Assembly (NCBI GenBank): GCA_022829145.1
Contig: CM040743.1
Location: 36,063,841 to 36,127,840 of the forward strand
Direction of reading: 5' to 3'
Length of the DNA stretch: 64,000 bases
Origin: Albula goreensis
Lineage: Eukaryota; Chordata; Actinopteri; Albuliformes; Albulidae
Shown: positions 47,059 to 61,959 of the stretch, piece by piece
How positions within the stretch are numbered: position 1 is the stretch's first letter
Layout of the letters: each line of letters begins with the position of its first letter
Translations under genes and position numbers: made by a program
The notes under the pieces: model-generated
Database searches by the model: none
Told to the model about the DNA's origin: nothing
Seen by the model: the letters and a program-made list of their open reading frames with translations, nothing else

Positions 47059-50000
47059 TTTTATTTACTTCGTGTGCTCATTTATGTATTCAGAATTAAA
47101 TATTTTTTCATTATTAAATCATGTCTCTTATGTTAACCTTGAGAGTCTGGGGTGAAAAGTCTTGGCCACTATTCTAATTAATATGAGTCTTAAGCTTTGA
47201 CTTTGATGCTGGAAATTTCCATCAAGTTACTCTGATCAAAAGTCACAAAAACTTGAACTTTTTAATTTGCTAGAAAAACAGCACATTTAAAACCATTGAT
47301 GTTTTTTTAAAGAATATAATCCCCACGCTGTATCTGCCTCCTTAGCATTGAGTCATTCTTTTGATCCAAAACCTTTCTTATCTTCACCCTGAAAGGTATT
47401 GTTACATAAATAAGTAATATGCAGAGGTCAAGGAGGAAAACAAAGATTTGTTGGGGAAATAAAATTTTAAATAAGAGAGCAACAAGGCCATGAAATCAAA
47501 CGCACAGATAAAAAAAGACAAAAAAACATCCTGTACCAAAATGTTGGTGCGCCCCAAAAATTACAGCAATACATTTATCTTAATGTCAAAATCAATGACT
47601 TCTACAGATAAAAAGCTCTTTTCAGAGGAGAGGTTCTGCATACACATTCAGTCACCGGCACCTGTAATTGAATAGTAACTCTGCAGTAGCAAACATTACT
47701 TGCATTGAAACTGAAGTCAGTTTTCTGTATCATGAATATTGTATTGCAGGCTTATTAATATTCAAATCAGGGCTATTCAACTGGCAGCCCGAGGGCAAAA
47801 TGTATTGTTTTATAATTAATATTTGAAAAATGTTTGTCATACATACTGCAGTATGACTGTACTCACCACTACTCCTAGCTATAACTGCTGCTCGTTGTGA
47901 AATGATCAGATTGCTTTACAATGATAAAAAAAAAAATGTACGTGAGCATTTTTAACATTGTCAATTGTGGTTTGCCAATCTGTGGTAAAGTTAGTTTGTC
48001 ATGAATATGTGTGTAGTATTCATACACAAAAACAGCTGATGTAGCGATTAAACATGGACATGTCTCATGCAAAAGAACAACGATACTATTGATTTTTTTT
48101 GACATGAAACAAAACCACTAAAATATTAATAACAAAAATAAACATACAAACTGAATCAGACTGCCACCACATGAAATAGGTGTGAAAACAATTTAAGCCT
48201 TCCCTTGTACATGTTGTCAATATTTTTTTTAACACTGGAATATCCGCTCAGACCTAACCTGATAATAGCTCAACTAATCTAGATGACTGATCAATGCTAA
48301 GCTCATTATTAGAACCATTTCTTATTTTTATCTAATAACTAAAGATTGAGTTATGCTTTGGCAGCGTTGAAACTGTCTGTGTCATCATCACCCTTGTGAG
48401 CAGAAGCCCCTTCATGACGAAACTGTGGGGGAGCGACCAGTGTCCATGGAGGAAAGAATTACTATAAATACAGAAATCAATCGCCCTCATTAGCACCAGA
48501 GCAATGCCTGCTCAGTACTGCATATGCCGAGGCATTTCTGAATAATTTCTTGTCAATTTGTTTTTCGAACTTTCAAAGCTGTATGTTGGTGCTGACTGCA
48601 CAGGGCTGTTGATGGGAATGTAAAGAAGCATGAAATATGTTAAAATACCATGGCAACAAAATGTTTTATTTTTCTGTTCCCTTTATTTTCGTGAGCGATT
48701 ATCGCCTATGGAGCTGATGTTTTGGACGTTTTTGGTGAAAAAATAGGCATATATATATTTAACCAGTGATTTTAAGGGACTAAAATTATAATTATTCCGA
48801 TTTAAAAGAATCAAACATCTGTTAGTTGAAACATCATAGCTGAGATTTTAAGGTTATATTTTTAAATCTCTCATGTCTTCTGGAGCTGACATTGTTCATG
48901 ATGACAGAAGTGAGAGAAGAGTGGTGAATGTGTTATTCAAGCTCACTTTTAGATCTTATTTTTATTAGCTTTAATTAGAACATTCATGACAGTAAGTGTT
49001 ATTAATGATGTCATGAAAAGTGATAGAGTGTTTCAAAGGAACTTACTTTCCCTTATAATTGATGTACAAAACTCCACCATGAGTGATCTGTAAAATAACC
49101 AATATCATCAGGGAGACTTTGTCTTTTCGTTTAATTCATTAACAAAGTCAGTGATTTATGATCTCTGTAGTTAAAGGTCTTACTTTCATGGGTTTTACAA
49201 CTCTCTTCCATTGGGTAATAATATTAGACTTGTGAGGAGGGGCTAAATTGGATTGATTAAAGCTAGCAGTGATTTGCTGCTATATTTTTGGCAGAAAAGA
49301 GGCCTGTTTCAAAAGGTGACTTCCTGGATCAGGGCCCCCAAATCAGATTGGGTTAGCTGAGTCTGCACACAATTTTCTATGCTTTGTAGACTCATCAGTG
49401 GAGTTGAAGTACTGGTTTTGTGCTGCATTTGAATTTCCCTTTGTTAAAAAAACATTTATTGATGTTGCTTTTTGGCTTTGTTTGTTCCTGTCATTCTTGG
49501 TATATGCCCAAAATTGCATCAGTCCCTTTTTTCAGTGGGTTGATCTGTGCCCTCAAAACAGACAGACAGGTTGAGGTTTTGCAAGTTATTTTTAGTGTTT
49601 TTTTCCCCTGTTTGTAGCCCAGGGGCAAAAATAAACAAGGAAATAGAATATGGCATATTTGACAGACATGAAATGACAAAAATTGTGACTGCATATTTTG
49701 ATCCTGCGCGACACCATCCAAAATAAAGAACCAGATAGAATCTTCTGAGCAGCGCATTTCTTTATTCACACACTGTCATCCTCATTTGACTTTTCTACCA
49801 ATTTGGACTGCCCAGCAGTCATTTCAGGCTGGTTCATTCATCCTAATGTCCTCTGCCAATATGAGAGAGTCTGCCGTCAAGAGTCCACTCGCTGATTTTT
49901 GCTGTAGAATTTGTGCAATCTACATTTTATCCACAGGTGACACAGGACTGCAGATGTCTTATCAACCAGAGGTGCTGCTTTGCCTCAACTACAGTCTCAG

Positions 50001-53000
50001 CCAAATGAGGATTCCTATTAGCAGTGCTGTAGACCAAATGCTCCTCCGTGGAATTCCCAGTCATCGCCAGGAATAGTTTCTGGACCCTCACATACATTAC
50101 TGCTCCAACAACCAGTGATTTACTTCAAATCACCTGCAAAACTTGAGGGCTTGGTAATTGGATTTTTAAACTTTGTTTTTTTTTTTCTTTTCTTTTGTTT
50201 TTTTTTTTTTTTTTGCAAGAGTGAGAAGCGCATTATTTTTGTTTTCTTGTTTTTCTGAGCATCCTTTACATTGCTCTCAGGTTATTAAAAAACAACTTTT
50301 AACACAAGGCCGAAACATTGTCTGAAAGAGATTTATGTGTACCAATAAGCCCAGGAGCATTGATCTTTATTAGTCTCCTTGCTCTCAAAGATTTTAGCGG
50401 GGCTTGACAGATAAAAAATAAATCTTCATTATTATTCATGATACATCCCTTGTGTAGATTTATTGTGAAATGAAGGAAAATTGCTGTAATATGGAGGTTT
50501 TTGGTAATCGTCACTGATCACCATGTTTGTGTGTCGACCCTGCATCGCCCCAGGCTGGAAAAACTCATTACGGGGTTCCTTCTGGTAAGATATTTACAGA
50601 ACACCATCCAGGGATTCTGTGCCGAAATAACAAGGAGCAATTACCTTAATGCATAAGGAAAAATACAAGACGTGCTAATCAACAGACTCTCCGATGATAT
50701 TACAAAGACAGCTTAGACTTCTCAGCGCATCTCTAAGTCCCTGGCAACAGAATGGGTGAGGGAATATTTGTGTATCTGCAGAATGCATAAAGCTGGATCT
50801 CTGAAAGATGTTTCCTTGGAGTGTTTATAATAAGGTGTATGCTGGTCTATAAGATATATAATTATATACCACATTCAGTTTAGAATCACGATAAAAAAAT
50901 GGTTGTGAAAACATTGTCTTGGAGGGGCATAGTCTAGCATATTCTCCAGCTCCCTTGATATGCTTAATGGGACGGTTAGCCCAAAAAACGAAGGCTATTC
51001 ACTTATTTCCTTAACTTGACCTGACAATGACAACTCTCTGCAGCATCTTCTCCTCAAGACCTTATTAGAGAAAGTTTTCATATATCTATACTTATAACTG
51101 TAGGACTTGAAAATAAATGATCTCATTATTGTTACAAACTTGCTAAACAGCCGAAGTGGCTGTATGGTCATTCATGCTTTGTCATTATCTTGCCAGGTCA
51201 GAAGCAATGCTCTCACATCCGTCAGCTGTGCCTTGTGTTCCTTTCGAAATCTATTTCTGCAGCCTTCACCTACACACTTGTTTATAGCTTGGTAGCACCG
51301 CATACAAACCGGGGAAAGAGCTTGGCTGGACATACGGAATATTTCCAATCAGCAGGCAATTAAGTATTTGTCCTTAATAAGAAACCTATATTTACAATAT
51401 ACAATCATGCATTAGTATTAATTACTATTAGTATTAATTATTATACTATAGTATTAATATAGTATAGTATTATTAGTAATGCAAGCAGATACCTAATTTA
51501 GTGAAATACCTACACTCTAAAGAAGAACAGTAGCGTTTTTCATTTGTAATGCAGGGCAGTCTAGCAGTGGAATGAGGATTACCTGCATGCTGTTTGATCC
51601 TCTCAGAAATATTTGATCCTTGCAAAGACGTTTTGACTGCAGAGGTCTTTGCTAGGTCATCTAAGTCTCATTTAATGATGAGAAAATGAGGTTTCATGAA
51701 CCCACTGCTGGGTGGAGCTTGAATGATCTGACAGTTACTGGCTTGTATGGACAAATCAGATGATTGATCTCTTCATAGAATGACACTATTATTGCTTCAA
51801 ATATTTGCATTATATTTTGCATTGATACTATATAGAATCGTTTTTGGTTTGTGGAAAGTCATTCTACCATCATGAGTACTGTAATACATTAATTTCAGTC
51901 TTTTATGATGGTTACCATATCATTTTGCAAAATCAGTCTGAACTGAAATCTTAATATCAGTGGTGATCAGTCTGTACAGTTTATAGTCTTCAAGTGTGCA
52001 GGTGGAGCAATTGGCAAGTTCATGTCCAAATGACAAGTTCTCCTGTATGTCCACAGTACACTTGGTGCAGCCGGCTCCCATGTTTTCCTTTTCCTCATAC
52101 TGTTTATTAATGTTAGACAAAACCAGTGTGCTATTGGTCTGCCCTGTCCATTGGTCAGTCCAGTAAAAGCAACACTCAATATATCTGACACTGCTAGCCT
52201 GACATTGGACAGTCGGGGAGCTGTCGGTGAGAACAAAGGCATACTCAATTAGCCATCCTTAACCCTGTCACACTGTAAAATCTAACAACTGGGACAACAA
52301 AAGGCAGTCACAATCATGCAGTTTAAGTACTTGGCTGAAGCCATAGCACAGAGGACATTGTGACTAGATGATGTTAGAGAGATAATGGCAGATACTGAAG
52401 TGATGGAACAGACCCATAAATTGAACTGGGCATTCCAAACTAAGAGGACAAAATAGGTCAAAAAATGAATGGCGCTAAATGATGAATTACATTTTTAAAC
52501 ACAGAAGGGTACAGATATTAAATCCAAGTTTCTGTTATTGTTCTTGGATACTGTGGCCAGGAATAAACAATATCACTTATCTGCACATTAATTTACAAAA
52601 CTAGGGAGACGGTTCAGTGCAAAAGCAATATGATGCAAGCTACTGGCCAAACAAGCTTTCCGAGAACTAAACCAGAGGAAAAATGCCTTCGAAAGGTTTC
52701 CTCAGGGGAATTACAAAAAGTTTGTGGGCTAGGTATATATTATGGTCAATTAGAAAGAAAAGCTAATTCCTTCTTAAATCCTGTATTGATTTTTGTCACT
52801 TCCTCTTCCTTTAAAATGACTCCTTATTTCCAAGTCATCTTCTTTGGCTTTTTGTTAGCAAACTTTTTTGGTCAGCTGCCAACCTTAAAAGATTTTATTG
52901 TATTTCGCCAGGGTGTACTTTTTAGACATTTTCTTTTTAAGTAGCTGTTTAAATTCTGTTCATTAGTGGCAATAATTTGAGAGACTTTTTGTCAGTCTTG

Positions 53001-56000
53001 CCAGTTCCAACCTTAATTTAAGAAAGAGAAGAATTAAGAAAATAATGAAGACAAGTAGTTTTCAAGTGTTTTCAATGGCCAGTGCACCAAATCTGGCACC
53101 ATTTTGTTGATGTATACAAAAGGATGATAGGTGTCAGTTTCAGAAAATAATTCAGCAGGTTCAATTGATCCTTAGAACAATTTAATTAATATATAATGGA
53201 AAGGGAGGTGGGTTGAAGGGGACTGAGGGAATATACCTCATAATGACAACCTGCCAGTTTGGCTCTCAGGTTTTACTGTGAGTCTAAATCTGGATCCTCT
53301 AAATCTGGAACAGCTGTCTCATTTCTCAAATGTAAGAACAATCGGACAGCACAATGTGCAAGGTTCAGAAAGCAAAATTTTGGAGCTACAGAGAAGCCCA
53401 CTTGGTTACTTTCTTTGAAATGCGTGACATAGTCAGAGTTGAGACCTCATGGCATTTCATGGTGATGGCTGATGGTGCTTTCTCTTTCTCCATCAAAATA
53501 CTGATTACATACAAAGTCACCAAATTACAAAACAATTTAACCAAATGAATGCTAATGCAATACTGAACTAGCTAGTGAAAACTACAACTGTCTTGATTGC
53601 CACTATGGCCAAGCAAGTAACAGGCTTTGCCGCTAGCTGCAATCTTCAAGGTAGTTGATGGCAGCCAGCAGTATTGCCGGAAGGAAGTTGTCAGCTTCAA
53701 ATCATACAAGAATTTTCTAGGCTGCTGACCACACTACAGCTTTTATGTTTCACCTCTAATACAACATACTATTGAAAACAAGAAGCTGCTATCACCTTGA
53801 CAAAAATGCATGCTTTTGAATGTGTGTAGTTAATTCTAAAGAAATGTTTTAAAAGTTTGCAAATTATCCTTAAAAGGAATCTTCTGCTGTGATAGGTGAC
53901 CTTGGCTGATATAAAATTGTTCTAGTTATATTTTTCTTGTTGGCCATACTGTTTTAGAACCATGAGATCTTGCTTTTTTCTTATTCATTTGCATAATATT
54001 TGCAGTTGAGGAAGAATTGTACAATAATTAATAACCTTCCAAAAGATCATAAAAAGCACTTGTGTGAAAGACAATAAAAAAACAGAGTTTAGTTTATTAA
54101 GCGCTCACCAATGTTCTTTCTTATTTCATGGTTTTATTAACTCATGTATGTGTTAATGTAAGAGATCCTAATTTAACCAAAACGGATGCAGAAGAAGTAA
54201 ACAGTACTTCTATTCATTGAAGAAATAAATAACCATATGGGACACAGTTTCTGACTGGACTGTTATAAATATTGACTGCAGTGCAGTAATATATAGACAG
54301 GAGCCTATTTGTTGTTCACCTGTGTGGATTCCTTGAGTTTCTCTGAAATATTGTTTCCCCCTGTGAGGAAAATTAATAAGGGCAGGAGGCTGAGTCGTTC
54401 CATGCGACCGTCAGCCGAAAACAAGTTCTTCCCTGTTATAGACACCGACTATTAGCACCTGCCTGCCTGAGCCGCCGCCGCCATGCTGGGCTGACATTTG
54501 GGCAATGTTGTGTTTGTTTTATGTGGACAGACTCGGTGTGAAAGAAAAGAACTCGGACGTGGGTGGAAATGAAAACAGGACTGGCTCAGGGAAGGGTAGG
54601 AGTTGGACTATAACTCCAACAGAAGTGGAGCCAGCTGGGAGCTCAATGGAAGACGGATAGTCCAAGGTTTTTTTTTAGGCCGTATCGGTTTGTTGAGGAT
54701 TTAATTAAAGTTCAAATAAAGACAGATAAATAAAAATAAGAAGCCTGCTACCCAACAGAATGGAAATACGTTTAGTTGGTTGTCATTTATCCCACTCTTA
54801 TTTGTGAGAATAACCCCCAAAGCTGTGTAGTTTCTGCGAAATAATCGAAGCTCTGGAGTAAAATATACATCTCTCCTAAACCACATCCTCATTCAAATCG
54901 CATTTGTTTCCCAAGAGGTGAGAGCCGGCTGCAATCATTTGTGCTCTAATCATTTCATGGGTAATTTCTAGGAGAGGGCAATCGCTCCTAGAGGTCCTCT
55001 AGGTGTTTTAAAGCTTCTCTGTTTTTGTCGTTTCTCGCTCAGATGAATAATCCACGGTTGAAATCGTAATGAAAAACAGAGCCACCTCACAAGTGCTGCT
55101 CACATATTTCCAAAAATAAAATCAATACGGTGAAATATTCCTCTGGATGGTAACGATGTGCACGGACTCGTTTTTCTTGACTTTGCTCTTTTTCTTCCTC
55201 TGGCACATTTGCTATGTGGATGCACACTATATGGATTTTGGGATAGGATTTTAGTTAGAATATGTCTTCTTTTCCCAGCCAGAAAAAAACACAATTAGTG
55301 ACAAAATAAATTACGAATATAATGGTGTATATTAATGAATGATAAAATCATTTATAAAAGAAATGATAAATTACTTATAAATTACAACTTTAACAATTGA
55401 TTTGGTTCTCGCTTAGTCTTCTGATCTTTAATCTTGCATTCATATTCTCATGGAAGGTATATTATGCAATGTAAGACCAGGATGACATACGGCTAAAGCA
55501 ACGTGCAACTATATTACATTTGGAGACAACATTCAACTTTCCTCTACTCAAACAACTGAATTCCCTAATCTATATCAAATGAAATACTGACGGAAATCAA
55601 ACAAGCAAACAATCCTTCAGAAACACACAGTTATTGCAGGGCTATATAAAGCAGAGTCCTTCAACATATCATACTCCTGAAAACTTCCATTATGACTTCC
55701 TCTTTTGAGATTAGGTCTTACGAGTTGTCAATAAAAATCGAACAAAAGAAAGAGAAGATTGCTTTTGCTTGTATGTTTAAAGATATATTTCCCACCATTT
55801 CAGTAGGTCTAAAACAAGTACAGCAGTACTATGGTTCAGAACTACTCGGACAATGTAATATTATCATCATCATTGTTTTCCTTAAGAACAAGAAGCACGG
55901 TAAAAATGAACTGAGTCTGAACAGCCCCTTGCACCTCAAATGAGAACCTCACAACACTTGGCAACATTGGAAAATCCCACGTCCTCAACCTTTACCAATG

Positions 56001-56323
56001 TGCATCGCCCATGATTCACGGCAGCCATTTTATGCCAAAACACTCACAACTCATCAATACCACACCATCTGGTAATGGAAATTGATTAAGTAAGAACCCC
56101 ATCCCCAGCCGTGTGGATCTGCTCATAATCAGGAAACAGATTTTTTATATTGATCGAGTAATGGAGGGTCGAAAAGGAAACACTGTAGATTGTGAGCACA
56201 AATGCAGAGGCTCCTGTCTAAATGTGCAAAAGACTGGCTTTCTGTCCTCAGCGCTTCATAGAAATGTTTCTGTAGACTTGCAGGTTATTATCAGCCATTA
56301 GTTAATGTTATCTATTTTAAGTT

Positions 56324-56545
56324 TGTGGGAGGTGCTGGAGCCTATCCCAGCACACAAAGGTCAAAAGGCAGGGAGACGCCCCTGATAGGTTACAATGCAC
56401 AGTGCACATGGTAAACACATATACACACACTCACACTCACACACACACACACACACACACACTGGCAATCTGGTAAGTCCAATCTGCCTAACTTGCATGT
56501 TGTTTAACAGTGGGAGGAAACTGCAGAACCCAGAGAATATTGTGA
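56324..56545 (-). mobile_element. Fragment of an abundant fish interspersed repeat (probably LINE 3' region)
   Basis: GGTGCTGGAGCCTATCCCAG, a CA-rich middle, AAGTCCAATCTGCCTAACTTGCATG and GTGGGAGGAAACTGCAGAACCC occur in this order. This combination is very common in fish genomes and, read on the minus strand, usually ends in a GGAT-type tail. I take it as a non-LTR retrotransposon 3' region of uncertain family; the CA run at 56422-56461 is part of it. Confidence 0.65.
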
Positions 56546-59500
56546 GTATACCTATGAGTACATTCTGCGAAATATATCATGAAGTGAAACATGAGATAAT
56601 ATATTATATTATTAGAAATTTTTATGTTTTGGTTAGTGCTAATACCAGGGGTTTCTTTCAATGTGTTCAGTTCATCACAGAAGTATGTAGGAGTGTAGGC
56701 TATTTTAAAAATTGCTATTAAACACTGCTTTCTGAGTGTGCCAACTTGACAGAGAATATAGACATCATAATTTGGACAGGTTCCCATGGACAATATTATA
56801 CAGCTATAGTTGACTTTATTGCTGCACTCACTTGCCATATCACAAGAGATAGATAGAACATCGCTATGACTACAGAGATGGCACATCCCTATTAATTATG
56901 ATCGAATACATTTGTATTTACACCCTTATATATTATGATATGAAATTGTTATATTGTTGGAATTTACAGAAGACTGTCTTGACGCTCCATCTAGTCCATA
57001 TTTTGGGGTGGTATACTATTTAATTGATATAGAATGAGATCCTGTGTTATATCTTGAATATCAGATTATTAACAAGTGATATAACAGCTCTCATTTTGTA
57101 ATGCTTCTAGACAAAAGATTTATCAACTAATATCCTCATAAATTAGGGAAAAGTACAAAAAACGTACTTTGTGCTGCAAACTTTGTTATACTATGTGTAT
57201 CCATCGGCTAGGTGTATATGCTTTGCCCAATTCCCTTTCTGTAGTTGATGGCTGTTTTGTTTTCACCATTCGAGGTAAGCACTAGACAGGAAATTTTGAG
57301 AAAAAAGCTGTAGAACCAAGATGTCTTAGTGAAACATTAAAAGTTTACATTTTTATTACTCTCAATGGTATCTCAGTATCTGTGCTTCTTCTGGTAGTGG
57401 ATAGTGCAATGGAATTATACAGAAATAATGTTAGAACATTGTATTCAGCTGTACTGTTTTATTAATTATCTGAACTGCTTGTAAGCCATCTAGCTGATGT
57501 ACCAATCAGATGGCTGCTGGCTCATGGACCAATCAGCATCAAGTCCTTGAACTATCCATTTTTAAACTGTGCATCATCCCTCTGGGATTCTGATATGGTT
57601 GATCTATCTACGCACCACGGCACATCAAAAAACCCGGCAAGATTCATGAAATACAGATGCTCCTGTTTTCACCACTCTGAGATGTCTTTAACTTTTTAAG
57701 GGTGTTCTTAAGATTTTTCCTCCTAATTGTTCTCCGTGTCAATGTTATTGACCAACCATTTGCCTGTTTGGACAAGTACATTGGTTTTAATCAAACCGAC
57801 TGCTTTAGCATTGTAAGAGGTAGGCAGTAGAGATAAAAGTTTGCAATCACTGCTGAACTGAAAATGTTTCAGAGGGACCTCACTCAGAATATTATCAATA
57901 TCCCGGTTTTGCAGTTTCTTTCCATTCAAGAAAAAGGCATCGGTTGTTGCTGGAAGAATTTATCATATTTCTTTCACAGTCTGGAGTATTGCTTTCACCC
58001 AAGGTGTTGAAATAAAACAGTTACTTTTGCATTGTCTCTTCTTTTTTGATAGTTTCACTCTTTGCCATTTTTAACATGAAACCTTGTGAGAACTACCAGA
58101 ATACTTTGTAGTGGTACACACAGAGGTACTAGGGGTGTTACAGTCCCCCAAAATCCATGGCTCTGTATGCACCTTGCTTTGGGGGTGGTATTTTGATTCA
58201 TTTTCGGGGCAGCAGAGAAACGTTCTGTCAAATATAACTCTGACTGCTTGGCAAAACATAGGTAAACTAACAAGGTATGGCTCCCAGGCCAAAGCAAGGC
58301 TACTGAGAACACTATCAGGAATACAAAAAACTTGGTTGATTTTTAAATAAAAACATGCCTGCTCAACACATAAATTTACAATATGTGAGTGTGGAATCAA
58401 TGTGGAAAATAGTTCAGTTATTGTGTACCTCAGACATCTTACTGAATTTCTTTCAAACATGTTTTTAAAATAAACAAGTCCACATTAACTTGCTGCATAT
58501 CATAAACAAAATTATTTGAAGTTGACCATTATATAAATCATTGCAAGGTTAGTTTGACAAGAGCCAGAAATTGCTTATTCTTCATTGCTTGTGTGGGCAC
58601 ATGTATGTGGCCATAAACAGACACTGGGTCTTGTGATCTCTTAGGCCCAATCAGAATCCACTGTCAAGCGCTGCTTAACTGTGTCAGTGATACAATCACA
58701 CTAGCTAGCTAAACTGTCCAGTTAAATTACATAAGCTAATGTTACCTAGCCAAAAAATAAAACATTTGACATTTTATGTATTGCTTGTTATCATGAAATT
58801 AATAACGCAGGCATTTTAAAAACACCATGAACCATTTTTTAGGTCAGAAACATCCAAAATAGTCACAAGATTACAATCAGACTGTGAGTGTGTCACAAAT
58901 ATGGCAGACATAACTTAAATAAAATAAATGAATGCTTCATAATTAGCCATAATTTAAACCCATTGTACCGTTTACTGGCTTAATTATTATTTGCTCAGCC
59001 TGTTTGCCAGATTGGAGGCAACATGTGGCAAGGGCACTTATATGTTGAAAGAACAGAATGTTGGCCATTAGAACAAGAAATACCAGTAAACTTAATTAAT
59101 CAATGCAACAGTATTTGTGTGGGAATGTGGCTATTATTATAGTCAACAGTGAAGCCAAAAGATTCTCAAACAGGAGACTTGAGTGATATTGGAGGATCCT
59201 CCAGCTCAGGCTTATCTCCTCCACAAACTATTGCGGAGAAATTGGCAGAAAGCCTGTGCTTTGAGAGGAGTTTAAAAAAATGATGCAGCAGTGGGATTTG
59301 ACTTTTGATCAGAAGCGCATCGCTCCTATTGGTTAAACAAATAAACAAAATAAGATACAGCATTTTTACTCAGTCTCAAGAGGCATATATAAAAATGACT
59401 GTATGAGTATTTTTTCTATTATTTCACTGCATGATGAGTGGAAAATAATTCAGTTCGCAGTGCTGATTTAAGCTCCTGGTACCGACCAGTTAAGTCCGAA

Positions 59501-61382
59501 TATGTGCACCGTTGTATTACTACACTCTAAGCTCTGCAATTTTATGAATATGTCCAATTATTGTTTCATCCCTTTCTCGATATTCTTGTTCTTTCTTTTT
59601 TTTTTTTTTTTTTTACTTTTTTCACATAACGCCAGGACTTAAGAATCAGAAAGTGTCAGAAATGAGATCAGTACAAACTCCCTTAAATGTGCAATGATTT
59701 AATAATTTTTATTATTAGGCTGCTTCATACCTGTGACTCAAAATACCAGAATAGAATGCTAACATGTCTTGTATAACGGCTTCACATTTAGTCTCTTGTA
59801 AAATATGATTATTTTTGCAAGATGAAAAGGCACATGACATTCACTGTGTAAAAAAACTAAAGGATATCAATATGTAGCTGGGTTACAGGTGTAGAATTTG
59901 AGTGTTTCATTACTCTCATGACATTTACAATGTACCTTTACCACACTGTTTAACTGTTTCAGGTAACCCTTTTCCTAATGATACAGCTTCTGCTCTAACA
60001 ATGCTAGCACACAGTGAAGTGCTCGCAGCAGAAATGCATTTCGTTTGAACGAATAAATATTTAGTAGTTTCACAGTGGGATATTAGGGGAGCAGTTGTGG
60101 TGCAGTTGTAAAAATGAGATTGGCTTTAATGGTTTAATTACTAGTAGATGTGTCATGGGAATAAACACCCAATCAGAGTGTCCTATCCAATTCCCTTTAA
60201 AAGGCACATGCATTTGAACCATTTTGGATTTCCTGATTTCATTGCTACGCAGATATCAGTGCATCAGTGCAAATTTTTACTTGTGTGTGTGTGTGGTGTG
60301 TGGGGAGCTTGTATCATTGATTGAATAGGGGTTTATTTGAAGTCTTAAGTATAACTAAACACGAAAGAAGAAAGGGCCCAATTGATCAATGAACTGGGAC
60401 TTCAAAAACCTTCCTTGACAGAGGATACCATTCACTATTCTGGAAGAATTCCTAAAAATCCACGATGAGCTGCAATTTTGGATGCTTTACTCAATATGTA
60501 TTCCGTTCAAGTTCATGGGGAGTATACGCTCAGAGTTTGGACAGATTGGTCTTCATGGAATTCACACTCTCCACTACCTGAAGCAGGGAATATCTGCTTC
60601 ACGGTGAAAGTGATTTTACATCTGTTCTGAAGACACATCATCTGGAAAAATACCCTGTGGATACATCATACTTCCTTTAAAATGAGATTTACAGCCTCTT
60701 TAAAACAAATGACAGAAAAATCTCTAAATGCCATTTTAAAGATGATTTGTTGAAACCTTCTGCCTTCAAACCAAAATTTCAGTTTTGATGTAAGCACTTT
60801 GTTGATTTAATGAATTGTAACTATGTAATAATACACGCTAGAAAATGTGAAGCTCTGTTTTTATTTTATTTGGTTTTTCCTTTTATTTCCCCATGTCCTT
60901 ACAGCTCTGTATTCCTTGCTATGATTCACTAAAAAACACTTTAAATATTTTACAACGGTAGCCCATAGCTAACATCTGCCAAATGCATAAATAATATGAT
61001 AATTGGGCTAAAAGCACATTTTCCTGGTGCAGCTGTGTGTCCTATGACTGGTAGTTTGAGTCTTACCCGCGCCATTACTGGATATGGCTGGAGCTCCACT
61101 TTGGCTTGGTAACAAGTGGCTCAGCCTTGCCAGGAAGGAATAGCTAATAACCAAGAAAAGCATGAGACATTGAGCAAGACTATGGGGAAAAAAAACGAGT
61201 GAATGATGGTGCCATAATAGACAGGGCATCAGTGATGAAATCTTGAATGCAATGGGCGACAGACAAACAGATGGCTTATGATTACTGTGCTAAAGCTAAA
61301 CTGCCTCCAGCATTGTTTATAATGTGTCCATTGATGTCCAGACAATACGTTTAACATGGTCTTTATTGTACACAAGTAGGTA

Positions 61383-61959
61383 GTGTTGAGTTTGTTCCAT
61401 TTGGTCGCTTTTCAGCATAGTGTTACATGCAATCATGAACAATCCCTCTCATCCCCTCCACAAAACACTGGACAAGCTAAAGAGCAGCTTCAGCAACAGA
61501 CTCATTCAACCCTGCTGCTCCAAGGAACGATACAGGAAATCATTCCTACCCGCGGCAATCAGACTTTACAACTCATCTACCTCTGTCAGAGCCATGATCA
61601 CACATCTGGACTAATTCTACCTGTCATCTTCTGCTCTACATATAACATAGTAATACTTAGTGTTTACTATGGGATATGTGACAAGTGGGAATATTATACG
61701 TATTGATATTATATATCATATTTTTGCAATATTCGCATCCTATTGCACATCCTATGTACATTTTCATAGTATATTATTTAAGGTATGTGTATATCTTGTT
61801 TATATCTTGTTTTTTATTCTCTCGACTTCAGTACTTTATTTATTTTGTTTTATTCAGTTGTATTTTTTATTGTATTTTTTATTGACAATATTTAAATTTA
61901 AAGTCATCAGACTGCTATGATCTAATCTATCTATTTCCTATCTATCTATGAATAAAGTC

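Larger units (their letters stand above)
43431..50000. other. Region upstream of tpk1, no gene found
   Basis: It contains the TC/GA tract at 43621-43694, a CA microsatellite at 46097-46161 and a mixed CA/GA/GATA repeat at about 47003-47058. It also has a possible SINE or LINE fragment at about 46771-46815 and a unique-looking block at about 48400-48620. Open frames over the microsatellites are artefacts. No exon with splice sites and a recognisable domain was found. Confidence 0.7.

Noticed and set aside
56488-56886. 132-codon open frame, minus strand
   Set aside because: It overlaps a retrotransposon fragment and has no recognisable domain.
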